Source of the DNA: Sphaerisporangium sp. TRM90804
GTDB lineage: Bacteria > Actinomycetota > Actinomycetes > Streptosporangiales > Streptosporangiaceae
Assembly: GCF_029846175.1 (NCBI RefSeq)
Contig: NZ_JARWAC010000019.1
Coordinates: 1 to 64,000 of the forward strand
Length of the DNA stretch: 64,000 nt
Direction of reading: 5' to 3'
How positions within the stretch are numbered: the stretch's first letter is position 1; the number at the start of each line of letters is the position of its first letter. The notes under the pieces are model-generated. The model ran no database searches and was not told the origin of the DNA. It saw only the letters and a list, made by a program, of their open reading frames with translations. Position numbers and translations under genes: made by a program. This document shows positions 35,463-43,944 of this stretch, piece by piece.

Positions 35463-38400
35463 TCAGGCGCCGATGCAGGCGGGGCCGAGGAGTTGTTTGA
35501 GGTCGCCCATCAGGGCTGGGGAGGGGGCGACTCGGAGGCGGTCGTCCAGGCGCATGACGGTGGTCTTGGCGCCGTTGTGCAGCTGGAGGTGGACCTCGGT
35601 GTTGCCGCGGTGGGTGACCAGGACCTCCTTGAGGCGGCCGATCACCGGGGGGGTGCAGCGGGTCACCGGGAGGCTGACGACCAGGGGGCCGCCGGCCGCC
35701 ATCGACAGGTCGGGCGCGGTCACCTCCATGGCGACGACCTTGGCGACGTCCTCGCGCTTGTCGAGCCTGCCCTTGACGAAGACGATGGCGTCCTCGGCGA
35801 GCAGCGTGGAGCACAGCTGGTAGGCCGACGGGAAGATCATCACCTCGATGGAGCCCTCCAGGTCCTCCAGGTTGGTGAGGACCCAGGTGTCGCCCTTCTT
35901 GGTGACCTTGCGCTGCAGGCCGCTGAGCAGACCGCCCACCGTGACCACCTGCCCGTCGGCGCGGTCGTCGGACTGCAGGGAGGCCACCGAGCAGTCGGCG
36001 CCGGCCGACAGGATGTGCTCCACCCCGAACAGCGGGTGGTCGGACACGTACAGGCCGAGCATCTCGCGCTCGAAGACCAGCAGGGTGGACTTGTCCCACT
36101 CCCCCGGCGGGATCTGCACGTCGAAGGTCTGGTCCTCGGCGCCGTCGATGGAGCCGAACAGGGAGTCCTGGCCGATGGCCTCGTTCTTCTTGATGTCGAT
36201 GATCGCGTCGACGGCCTGCTCGTGCACCATGAGCAGGCCCTTGCGCTCGTGGCCGAGAGAGTCGAAGGCCCCGGCCTTGATCAGCGACTCGATGACGCGC
36301 TTGTTGCAGACCAGCGCGGGCACCTTGCGCAGGAAGTCCTTGAAGTCGGCGAAGCGGCTCTTCTCCTTGCGCGCGGCGATGACGCCGTCGACGACGTTGG
36401 CGCCGACGTTGCGGATCGCCGACAGGCCGAAGCGGATGTCGGTGCCGCGCGGGGTGAAGTCGAAGTCGGAGTCGTTGACGTCCGGCGGGAGCACCTTGAT
36501 GCCCATGCGGCGGCACTCGTTCAGGTAGAGCGCCGACTTGTCCTTGTCGTCCTTGACCGAGGTCAGCAGCGCGGCCATGTACTCGGCCGGGTAGTTGGCC
36601 TTGAGGTAGGCGGTCCAGTAGGAGACCAGGCCGTAGGCGGCGCTGTGCGCCTTGTTGAAGGCGTAGTCGGAGAACGGGAGCAGGATGTCCCACAGCGTCT
36701 TGATCGCCGCGGCGGAGTAACCGTTGTCCTTCATGCCCTGCTCGAAGGACTCGAACTGCTTGTCCAGCTCGGACTTCTTCTTCTTGCCCATCGCGCGGCG
36801 CAGGAGGTCGGCCTTGCCGAGCGAGAACCCGGCGACCTTCTGCGCGATGGCCATGACCTGCTCCTGGTACACGATCAGGCCGTGCGTGGTGCCGAGGATC
36901 TCCTTGAGCGACTCCTCGAACTCCGGGTGGATCGGGGTGATCTCCTGCTGGCCGTTCTTGCGCAGCGCGTAGTTGGTGTGGGAGTTGGCGCCCATCGGGC
37001 CCGGGCGGTAGAGCGCGCCGACGGCCGAGATGTCCTCGAAGTTGTCGGGCTTCATCAGCCGCAGCAGCGAGCGCATGCCGCCGCCGTCGAGCTGGAACAC
37101 CCCCAGCGTGTCGCCCCGGCCCAGCAGCTCGTACGTCTTGCGGTCGTCGAGCGGCAGCTGGAGGAGGTCGATCATCGTGCCGGTGTTGCCGTGGATCGCC
37201 TTCAGGCAGTCGTCGATGATCGTGAGGTTGCGCAGGCCCAGGAAGTCCATCTTCAGCAGGCCGAGCGTCTCGCAGGTCGGGTAGTCGAACTGCGTGATGA
37301 TCGCGCCGTCGGCGTCGCGGCGCATGATCGGGATGTAGTCGGTCAGCACCTCCGCGGACATGATGACGCCCGCGGCGTGCACGCCGGTCTGCCGGATCAG
37401 GCCCTCCAGGCCCCTGCCGAGGTCGATCGCCTGCTTGACGTCGACGTCCTCCTCGTAGAGCTTGCGCAGCTCGCCCGCCTCGTTGTAGCGGGGGTGGTCC
37501 TTGTCGAAGATGCCCGACAGCGGGATGTCCTTGCCCATCACGGCCGGGGGGAAGGCCTTGGACACGCGGTCGCCGAGCGCGTACGGGTAGCCGAGGACGC
37601 GCGCGGCGTCCTTGATGGCCGCTTTCGCCTTGATGGTGCCGAAGGTGGCGATCATCGCGACCTTGTCGGCGCCGTACTTCTCGGTGACGTAGCGGATGAC
37701 GTCGGCCCGCCGACGTTCGTCGAAGTCGATGTCGACGTCGGGCATGGACACGCGGTCGGGGTTGAGGAACCGTTCGAAGATCAGCCCGTGCGGCAGGGGG
37801 TCGAGGTCGGTGATGCCCAGCGCGTACGCCGCGAGCGAGCCCGCCGCCGAGCCGCGGCCCGGGCCCACGCGGATGCCGTTGTTCTTGGCCCACATGATGA
37901 AGTCGGCGACGACGAGGAAGTAGGAAGGGAACCCCATCTGCAGGATGACGTTCATCTCGAACTCGATCTGCCGCTGGTGCTCCTCGTCGACGCCGTCGGG
38001 GAAGCGCCGCGCCATGCCCGCGTGGATCTCCTTGCGGAACCAGCTCTCCTCGGTCTCGCCCTCCGGGAGCGGGTAGGTGGGCATGAGGTTCTTGAAGCCG
38101 AACATGCCGGACGGGTCGACCTTCTCGGCGACCAGCAGGGTGTTGCGGCAGCCTTCGGCCCACAGCTCGGAGGAGTCGACTGCCCGCATCTCGTCGGCGG
38201 TCTTGATGTAGTAGCCGCTGCCGTCGAAGCGGAAGCGGTCGGGGTCGGAGAGCTGCTTGCCGGTCTGGATGCACAGCAGGGCGTCGTGGGAGGTGGAGTC
38301 GGACTCGTAGGTGTAGTGCGAGTCGTTGGTCACCAGCGGCGGGATGCCGAGCTCCTTGGAGATGCGGGTGAGCCCGTCGCGGACCCGGCGCTCGATGTCG

Positions 38401-38984
38401 AGCCCGTGATCCATGATCTCCAGGTAGTAGTTGTCGCGCCCGAACAGCTCCTGGTACTTGGCGGCGGCCGCCACGGCCTCGTCGTACTGGCCGAGGCGCA
38501 GGCGGGTCTGCACCTCGCCCGACGGGCAGCCGGTGGTCGCCATCAGGCCCTCGGCGTGCTCGGCGAGGGTCTCGGCGTCCATGCGGGCCCACTTGCGCAC
38601 GAAGCCCTCGGTGTAGGCGCGCGAGGAGAGCTTCATGAGGTTGCCCAGGCCGACGGCGTTCTTGGCCCAGATCGTCATGTGGGTGTAGTAGCCGCCCGCC
38701 GAGACGTCGTCGCGCTTCTGGTGCGGCTCGCCCCACAGCACGGGCTTCTTCTGGTGGCGCGACCCCGGGGCGACGTAGGCCTCGATGCCGATGACCGGCT
38801 TGATGCCGGCGGCGGTCGCCTGCCGGTAGAAGTCGTAAGCGCCGTGCATGTTGCCGTGGTCGGTGATCGCGATGGCGGGCATCTGGAGCGTGCCGACCTG
38901 TTCGAACATCTGCTTCAACCGCGCCGCACCGTCGAGCATGGAGTACTCGGTGTGAACGTGCAGATGCACAAACGAATCAGCCAT
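35463..38984 (-). CDS. dnaE: DNA polymerase III alpha subunit
   Basis: The 1173-residue replicative polymerase. The N-terminal PHP domain starts HLHVHTEYSMLDGAARL with ITDHGNMHGAYDFY. The catalytic acidic motif MPDVDIDFDERRR lies near residue 415, followed by the fingers (RVLGYPYALGD), the TGVHAAGVIMS region, an HhH segment and a C-terminal OB domain (GQVVTVGGLLSG). Length and motif order fit DnaE1. The ATG at 38984 has AAAGGGA upstream. The 269-bp gap after rloA holds no gene. Confidence 0.97.
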   Translation of the reverse strand: MADSFVHLHVHTEYSMLDGAARLKQMFEQVGTLQMPAIAITDHGNMHGAYDFYRQATAAGIKPVIGIEAYVAPGSRHQKKPVLWGEPHQKRDDVSAGGYYTHMTIWAKNAVGLGNLMKLSSRAYTEGFVRKWARMDAETLAEHAEGLMATTGCPSGEVQTRLRLGQYDEAVAAAAKYQELFGRDNYYLEIMDHGLDIERRVRDGLTRISKELGIPPLVTNDSHYTYESDSTSHDALLCIQTGKQLSDPDRFRFDGSGYYIKTADEMRAVDSSELWAEGCRNTLLVAEKVDPSGMFGFKNLMPTYPLPEGETEESWFRKEIHAGMARRFPDGVDEEHQRQIEFEMNVILQMGFPSYFLVVADFIMWAKNNGIRVGPGRGSAAGSLAAYALGITDLDPLPHGLIFERFLNPDRVSMPDVDIDFDERRRADVIRYVTEKYGADKVAMIATFGTIKAKAAIKDAARVLGYPYALGDRVSKAFPPAVMGKDIPLSGIFDKDHPRYNEAGELRKLYEEDVDVKQAIDLGRGLEGLIRQTGVHAAGVIMSAEVLTDYIPIMRRDADGAIITQFDYPTCETLGLLKMDFLGLRNLTIIDDCLKAIHGNTGTMIDLLQLPLDDRKTYELLGRGDTLGVFQLDGGGMRSLLRLMKPDNFEDISAVGALYRPGPMGANSHTNYALRKNGQQEITPIHPEFEESLKEILGTTHGLIVYQEQVMAIAQKVAGFSLGKADLLRRAMGKKKKSELDKQFESFEQGMKDNGYSAAAIKTLWDILLPFSDYAFNKAHSAAYGLVSYWTAYLKANYPAEYMAALLTSVKDDKDKSALYLNECRRMGIKVLPPDVNDSDFDFTPRGTDIRFGLSAIRNVGANVVDGVIAARKEKSRFADFKDFLRKVPALVCNKRVIESLIKAGAFDSLGHERKGLLMVHEQAVDAIIDIKKNEAIGQDSLFGSIDGAEDQTFDVQIPPGEWDKSTLLVFEREMLGLYVSDHPLFGVEHILSAGADCSVASLQSDDRADGQVVTVGGLLSGLQRKVTKKGDTWVLTNLEDLEGSIEVMIFPSAYQLCSTLLAEDAIVFVKGRLDKREDVAKVVAMEVTAPDLSMAAGGPLVVSLPVTRCTPPVIGRLKEVLVTHRGNTEVHLQLHNGAKTTVMRLDDRLRVAPSPALMGDLKQLLGPACIGA

Positions 38985-39304
38985 GCGGGCCGTCCCTTTC
39001 CCCTCGACCGGTGCGGCGGATCAGAGCCTACGCCGAGTCGGCCACCTCGCGTGGCACACGGGGCCCGCCAGACCCAATCGTGATCCGGCATCCCAGCGGC
39101 CGCCGCGGCCGGGCCGCCGGGACGATGCCCGGCGGGCCCGAGGCCGACCTCCCCCCATTCTCCCCCGCACGCCCCCCGCCCAGGTGCGGGCCCGGTTCCG
39201 CGCCCGCACCGCAGATCTTCGTGAGCGCCCCGCCGAGGGGATCCCGCTCGCAGGAGAGGCGTGCGTGCGATGGAGGGGGCGTCGCGGCGGGCCGCGCGGG
39301 GGGC
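38985..39304. other. Intergenic region upstream of dnaE
   Basis: A 320-bp non-coding stretch between the chorismate mutase-like gene and dnaE, both on the minus strand. It is very GC-rich and includes a 7-bp inverted repeat, CCCGCAC/GTGCGGG, around 39164-39190, possibly the terminator of the upstream gene. The dnaE promoter should be here, but I could not identify it. Confidence 0.4.
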
Positions 39305-40330
39305 TCAGTCGTGGTCGGGGCGGTGGGCGGCCAGTAACTCCGAGGCGGGGGGACGGGGACGGCCGGCGGGCGGGGCGGCCAGGCGACGGCTTTCCCGGGC
39401 GCGGGACCTGCGCTCCTCGGCCAGGTGGAGGCCTGCCTCGATGACCGCGTTCATGACGGTCGCGAGCCGCCCCTCGCCCAGCGCCGGGGCGCGGCGGGCC
39501 ATCGCGGCTACCAGGCGGCGCTCGCGGTCCATGTCACGCCCGGCGAACCCGCCGACGGGCTTGAGCCGCTGCACGGTGCCCGCCAGGGCCGCGCGCCGCT
39601 CCAGCAGCACGGCGAGCGCCGCGTCCACGCGGTCGATCGCCTCGCGGGCGTCCGTCACGGTGTCCGGAGCCTCCGGGCGCACCAGGGCGCCCACCACCGT
39701 CACGGCCTCGCGGGCCGCCAGGACGGCGTCCGGCGCGGCCCCGCACGCCAGCCACAGGCCGTCGGCGCCCGCGGCCACCGCCGCGGCGGCCAGCCCGGCG
39801 CCCTCCCCGGGCGCGGCCAGGACGGGCATTCCCGAGCGCCGTCCGGCCGCGTGCACGAGGGCGAGGTCGGCCGAGGCGAAGGACGCGCCGCCGGGCTCGC
39901 ACAGGACGACGTCCTGGTTGCCCTCGTCGTGGCAGTGGCCGGCGAGGCGCAGCCAGTCGTCCAGGGAGTCCGAGGGGCCGCGGCGCACGACGACCGGCAT
40001 GCCGAGCCGCGCGGCGGCCCGCAGGAGCGGCAGGTCGCCGGGCCCGGCCACGACGCCGTCCGCGTGCAGGGCGACCAGGGGGAGGTCGTCGGCCGAGCCC
40101 GGCTCGGCGAGCAGGGGGCCGCCCCAGCCCGCCCTGGCCGACGTCAGCGCCTCCCCCGCCGCGCCGCCGGACAGGCTCACCCACCGCAGGTCCGCGCCCG
40201 GTTCTCCGGCCGGGCCGCCGGCGCCGGAGTCCCCCGCGGGCAGGCCGGCCACGACCACGGCGGCGCCCTTCCCCACGGTCACGCTCGCGATGCGTACGGC
40301 GCTCACGCCCGGTCGCCCGTTCGATGACAT
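39305..40330 (-). CDS. AroQ chorismate mutase fused to a degenerate DAHP-synthase-like domain
   Basis: A 341-residue protein. Residues 224-305 match the AroQ chorismate mutase fold (DAREAIDRVDAALAVLLERRAALAGTV...KPVGG...DRERRL). Residues 72-200 follow the pattern of class I DAHP synthase (DDLPLVALHADGVVAGPGDLPLLRAAA, PVVVRRGPS, DVVLCEPGG, GADGLW), but key residues are missing. LLKRG reads VVRRG, CERG reads CEPG, DPSHG reads AAPGEG, and the metal-binding EVHP region reads ACGAAP. The barrel is therefore probably non-catalytic and perhaps regulatory (inference). The ATG at 40330 has GAGGGAG upstream. Confidence 0.75.
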   Translation of the reverse strand: MSSNGRPGVSAVRIASVTVGKGAAVVVAGLPAGDSGAGGPAGEPGADLRWVSLSGGAAGEALTSARAGWGGPLLAEPGSADDLPLVALHADGVVAGPGDLPLLRAAARLGMPVVVRRGPSDSLDDWLRLAGHCHDEGNQDVVLCEPGGASFASADLALVHAAGRRSGMPVLAAPGEGAGLAAAAVAAGADGLWLACGAAPDAVLAAREAVTVVGALVRPEAPDTVTDAREAIDRVDAALAVLLERRAALAGTVQRLKPVGGFAGRDMDRERRLVAAMARRAPALGEGRLATVMNAVIEAGLHLAEERRSRARESRRLAAPPAGRPRPPASELLAAHRPDHD

Positions 40331-40644
40331 GTCGGCTCCCTCTCTGGGCGCCGGCCTCGCCATCCGCGAGCCGGCGGGTGTGTAGAGAACACGAAAGGCA
40401 GAGACGCTCTTCGTCTCCGCCTCGGCCGGCTTTGGATCGTCCGCTAGTTCATGTGAACGCGAGCGGGCCCTTCCGCAACCGGCCGGATAAACACGAAATA
40501 GCAAGTCATGGCATCGAGAGTAGCAGGGAGGGCGCCAGCAATCGGACACCAGATCTCAGAATCCGGACAGTCTGGGGTACCAGCGCGTTTGCGTGCCCGC
40601 ACCTCTATGGGACGATTCATTTTCCTGAAAGGGGGTAGCTCGGG
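40331..40644. other. Divergent promoter region between chorismate mutase-like gene and first kinase
   Basis: A 314-bp gap with no convincing gene. It contains GTTCA-TG-TGAAC (40447-40458), a small inverted repeat that could be an operator. Near the right end is CTATGGGACGAT (40605-40616), which is shared with the second kinase gene and listed separately. The middle is relatively AT-rich (AAACACGAAATAGC), as expected of promoter DNA. Confidence 0.5.
40605..40616 (+). promoter_or_regulatory. Shared promoter-proximal element of kinase 1
   Basis: CTATGGGACGAT. The T of TATGGG lies 39 bp before the GTG at 40645. The identical 12-mer lies at the identical distance before kinase 2. TATGGG could be a -10 hexamer, giving a leader of about 25-30 nt with the GGGGG ribosome binding site. 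Confidence 0.5.
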
Positions 40645-43600
40645 GTGATGTCGGATGCACGGCCGGGCGGACGGCAACAGGGACGGCGCGTCGCCGGCCG
40701 CTACCAGCTACTGGAGTCCATCGGCCGTGGCGGCATGGGCATCGTCTGGCGCGCCCATGACGAGCTGCTCGACCGCGTCGTCGCGGTCAAGGAGGTGCGG
40801 TACCCCGGCGACCCCCAGGACGACGAGATCGCCGAGCTCAACCGCCGCACGCTGCGCGAGGCGCGCGCGGCCGGCAGGCTGAACCACCCGAACGTCGTGG
40901 TCGTGCACGACGTCATCGAGGAGAACGGCCGCCCCTGGATCGTCATGCAGCTCGTCGACGCCCGCTCGCTCGGCCAGGTGCTGCGCGACGACGGCCCGAT
41001 GCCGGTGCGCATGGTGGCCGACATCGGCCTGCAGGTGCTGGAGGCCCTGCGGTCGGCGCACGCCGCGGGCGTGCTGCACCGCGACGTCAAGCCCGAGAAC
41101 GTGCTGCTCACCCAGGACGGCCGCGTGGTGCTGACCGACTTCGGCATCGCCCGCATGGAGACCGACACCACGATGACGCGCACCGGCCTGGTGGGCACGC
41201 CCGCGTTCATCGCCCCTGAACGGCTGAGGGGTTACCCCGCCCAGCGCGAGTCCGACCTGTGGTCGCTCGGCGCCACGCTCTACGCCGCCGTCGAGGGACG
41301 GCCGCCGCACGACAAGGGCATGGCGATGGCGACCATGCACGCCGTGCTCAACGACGAGCCCGAGCCCGCGCTGCGCGCCGGGCGCCTCGCCGCGGTGCTG
41401 AGCGGCCTGCTGGAGAAGGATCCGTCCAGGCGGCTGACGTTCGACCAGGCGTCGCGCATGATGCGCGCCATCGCGGAGGACCGCTCCTCCGCCCCCGCCT
41501 CCAGCCAGCGGACGATGCCGCCCACGCCCCTGCCCGAGCCCCCGCCCGTCACCGGCCCGGCGCGGCCCGCGGCGGCCGTGCCCCCGGCCGCCGCGCCCCC
41601 GGCGCGCGAGGGCATGCGCGACCGCGCCGAGCACGCGCTCCAGCGCATGCGCTCGTTCCGGCAGGCCCCGCCCCGGCGCCCGGCCGACCCCGCCCCCGCG
41701 GGCGGGCGGCCGTCCCCCGCCGTACCGCCCCCGAGCGTGCCGTCCACCGGGGTGTCCGCCCCCGGCATGCCCTCCACCGGGGTGTCGCGGCCGGGCGTGC
41801 CCGCCACCCCCGCGCCGCGCGACGGCCGCGATCCCGGCAAACCCGGCACACCCGGCACGCACGACGACGGCCATGGCCCCGGCGGCGCTCAGGCATTGAA
41901 CGCCCCTGCGCCGGCCATGCCGGCCACGCCGCCCGAGACGCCCGCTCAGGAGGAGTCCCGTCCGCCCGCGCGGGCGGACGAGCCCGCCGAGGCCCTCGTC
42001 CCCGAGCAGGCCCCTCCCGCGCGGGCGCAAGAGGGCGACGCCCGATCGGCGCCCGAGGACGCGCCCGCCGCCGAGTCCGGCGACTCCGGCCCCGCCGGGG
42101 CCGCGCCGGCCGCCGAGGCCCCCTCCCGGGACTCCGATGCGCCGTCGCCCGACGCCGAGGAAGCGGTCGCGCAGGGCTCGCCCGCCGAGGCCCCCTCCGA
42201 CGCCTCCCCCGCCGCGGACGCCCCCGCCGACCCGGCACCGCCCGTCGCCGACGCGCCGAACGCCGGCTCCTCCGGCCCGGTCGAGCCGGACGCCGTCTCC
42301 GCCGACGCGGCACCGTCCGGCACGGCCGCGTCCAGCGCGGGCACGTCCAGCGCGGGCACGTCCAGCGCGGGCACGTCCAGCGCGGGCACGTCCGGAAAGC
42401 GGGCACCCACCGACGACACGCCGTCCGACGCCCTTCCCGAGCACGACGCGGTTCCGCGCAGAGCGGCCGCATCCGGTGCGGCGGCGGCCTCCGGCGCGGC
42501 CGCGCCGGGCGCGGTCCCCTTCAGCAACGTGGTGTCGGCCGGCACGGAACCGGGCGAAGGCTCGCCCGAAGAGGCGGACGCCGCCGAACCGGACGTCCCC
42601 GCCCCGGACGCCGACGCCGCGACGCCGGGGGCCGGGCAGCGGCCCGGCGCCGCCGAGGAGGCGGGGGACGCGCGGGTCGCGTCGGCCCTGCGCGCCGAGC
42701 CGGTGGAGACCGGGCGCCCGACCCAGGTCCCGAGGCAGGGCAGGTTCCCCGCGGCCGACACCCGTCCCGAGACGCGCAGGCGTCCCTACGGCGCCGGCCC
42801 CGACAGGCAGGCGGCGGCCCGCCCGGCCGCCGGAGCCTTCGCCGCGACGGCCCGCGGGACGGCCGCGCTCTCCGGCGACCCCGGCGCGACGTCGGTCGAG
42901 CCCGCGCCGGTCTCCCCGGCCGACGGGCACACCATGCGTCCCGCCGGCGGCCACCCCGCCGATCCCGGCGGTTTCGGCGGGCGGCCGGAGGACGGCGAGG
43001 ACGGCCGGCGCCCGCCGGTAATGAAGATCCTCGTGGTGGCCCTTCCCGTGCTCCTGGTCGTGGCGGGGGTCGCCATGTGGCTGGGGGCCCAGGACGCCGG
43101 CACCCCCGCCGGGGCCGCCGGCCCCACCGGCGCCACCTCCGCCCCCGCGCCGTCGTCCGGCGGCCCCACCGACCCCTCGACCTCCAACCCCTCGTCGGAG
43201 TCGTCGCCGCCGGTCTCCCCCAGCGCGTCGGCGAGCCCCTCGCCCAGCGCGTCTCCCAAGCCCGAGTCCTCCAGCCCCGCGGCCGCGCCCGACGGGTGGC
43301 GCGTCCACAAGGACAGCACCGGTTTCTCCCTGGCCCTGCCCAAGGGCTGGAAGCGCGCCGAGCAGAACGGGACGCAGATCTACTTCCGCGGCCCCGACCG
43401 CAACAGCTTCCTGCTGATCGACCACACGAGCAGCCCCAAGTCCAACGCCAAGAAGGACTGGGAGGACCAGGAGCCCTCCGCACGGGGGCGCTTCCCGGGC
43501 TACAAGCTGATCCGCATCAAGTCGGTGGACTACTGGAAGACCGCCGCCGACTGGGAGTTCACCTACAGCGCCGGGGGCGGCCGCGCGCACGTGATCAACC

Positions 43601-43722
43601 GCGGGTTCGTCACCAGCAAGAAGCACGGGTACGCGATCTACTGGAAGACCCTGGACAAGGACTGGAAGAAGAACCTCGACCTGTTCGAGGGGTTCACCTC
43701 CACCTTCAAGCCCGCCAAGTAG
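40645..43722 (+). CDS. Membrane Ser/Thr protein kinase with long linker and extracytoplasmic domain (kinase 1)
   Basis: A 1025-residue PknB-type kinase. The kinase domain (about 18-280) has GRGGMGIVW, VAVKEV, HRDVKPENVLL, TDFGIAR and FIAPERL. Residues 290-790 are a disordered Pro/Ala/Glu/Asp-rich linker, including four exact copies of a 15-bp repeat. A membrane helix lies at about 792-815 (ILVVALPVLLVVAGVAMWL). A Ser/Pro stretch and a globular domain from about 882 to the end (GWRVHKDSTGFSLALPKGW...) follow outside. There are no PASTA repeats. The start may be GTG 40645 or the adjacent ATG. Kinases 1 and 2 share the ectodomain. Confidence 0.92.
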   Translation: MMSDARPGGRQQGRRVAGRYQLLESIGRGGMGIVWRAHDELLDRVVAVKEVRYPGDPQDDEIAELNRRTLREARAAGRLNHPNVVVVHDVIEENGRPWIVMQLVDARSLGQVLRDDGPMPVRMVADIGLQVLEALRSAHAAGVLHRDVKPENVLLTQDGRVVLTDFGIARMETDTTMTRTGLVGTPAFIAPERLRGYPAQRESDLWSLGATLYAAVEGRPPHDKGMAMATMHAVLNDEPEPALRAGRLAAVLSGLLEKDPSRRLTFDQASRMMRAIAEDRSSAPASSQRTMPPTPLPEPPPVTGPARPAAAVPPAAAPPAREGMRDRAEHALQRMRSFRQAPPRRPADPAPAGGRPSPAVPPPSVPSTGVSAPGMPSTGVSRPGVPATPAPRDGRDPGKPGTPGTHDDGHGPGGAQALNAPAPAMPATPPETPAQEESRPPARADEPAEALVPEQAPPARAQEGDARSAPEDAPAAESGDSGPAGAAPAAEAPSRDSDAPSPDAEEAVAQGSPAEAPSDASPAADAPADPAPPVADAPNAGSSGPVEPDAVSADAAPSGTAASSAGTSSAGTSSAGTSSAGTSGKRAPTDDTPSDALPEHDAVPRRAAASGAAAASGAAAPGAVPFSNVVSAGTEPGEGSPEEADAAEPDVPAPDADAATPGAGQRPGAAEEAGDARVASALRAEPVETGRPTQVPRQGRFPAADTRPETRRRPYGAGPDRQAAARPAAGAFAATARGTAALSGDPGATSVEPAPVSPADGHTMRPAGGHPADPGGFGGRPEDGEDGRRPPVMKILVVALPVLLVVAGVAMWLGAQDAGTPAGAAGPTGATSAPAPSSGGPTDPSTSNPSSESSPPVSPSASASPSPSASPKPESSSPAAAPDGWRVHKDSTGFSLALPKGWKRAEQNGTQIYFRGPDRNSFLLIDHTSSPKSNAKKDWEDQEPSARGRFPGYKLIRIKSVDYWKTAADWEFTYSAGGGRAHVINRGFVTSKKHGYAIYWKTLDKDWKKNLDLFEGFTSTFKPAK
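42331..42390 (+). repeat. Four perfect 15-bp tandem repeats within kinase 1
   Basis: TCCAGCGCGGGCACG is repeated four times without a mismatch (42331-42390), encoding SSAGT units in the disordered linker. Perfect identity in otherwise diverged low-complexity sequence suggests recent slippage and probable copy-number variation between strains. Confidence 0.9.
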
Positions 43723-43742
43723 CCTCCCGGCGCGCCCGCGCC

Positions 43743-43765
43743 GCCCGCCCGGCCCCCGGGCGGGC
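43743..43765. terminator. GC-rich hairpin after kinase 1
   Basis: GCCCGCCCGG (43743-43752) and CCGGGCGGGC (43756-43765) are perfect complements around three C residues, 20 bp after the kinase 1 stop. There is no U tract. Probable terminator separating kinase 1 from the promoter of kinase 2. Confidence 0.55.
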
Positions 43766-43904
43766 GCTCCGCGCCGCGAGGCCGGATCACGCCGCGCCCG
43801 GCCGTGTCCCGCGCCCGTGTGCTGGACGGCCCGCGCGACTCCCCCGGCGAGACGACCGCCGCCGGGGCGTGCCTGTCGGTGATCCCGTCTCGGGCCGAGG
43901 TGCG

Positions 43905-43916
43905 CTATGGGACGAT
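43905..43916 (+). promoter_or_regulatory. Shared promoter-proximal element of kinase 2
   Basis: CTATGGGACGAT, identical to the element before kinase 1, with TATGGG again exactly 39 bp before a GTG (43945). The constant spacing supports both its role and the choice of the kinase 2 start. Confidence 0.5.
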
Positions 43917-43944
43917 GCTGGACGAAACAGAGGGGCGGGATGAG

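Noticed and set aside
42331-42390. Short tandem repeats considered as a CRISPR array
   Set aside because: The units are contiguous without spacers and lie in frame inside a kinase gene.
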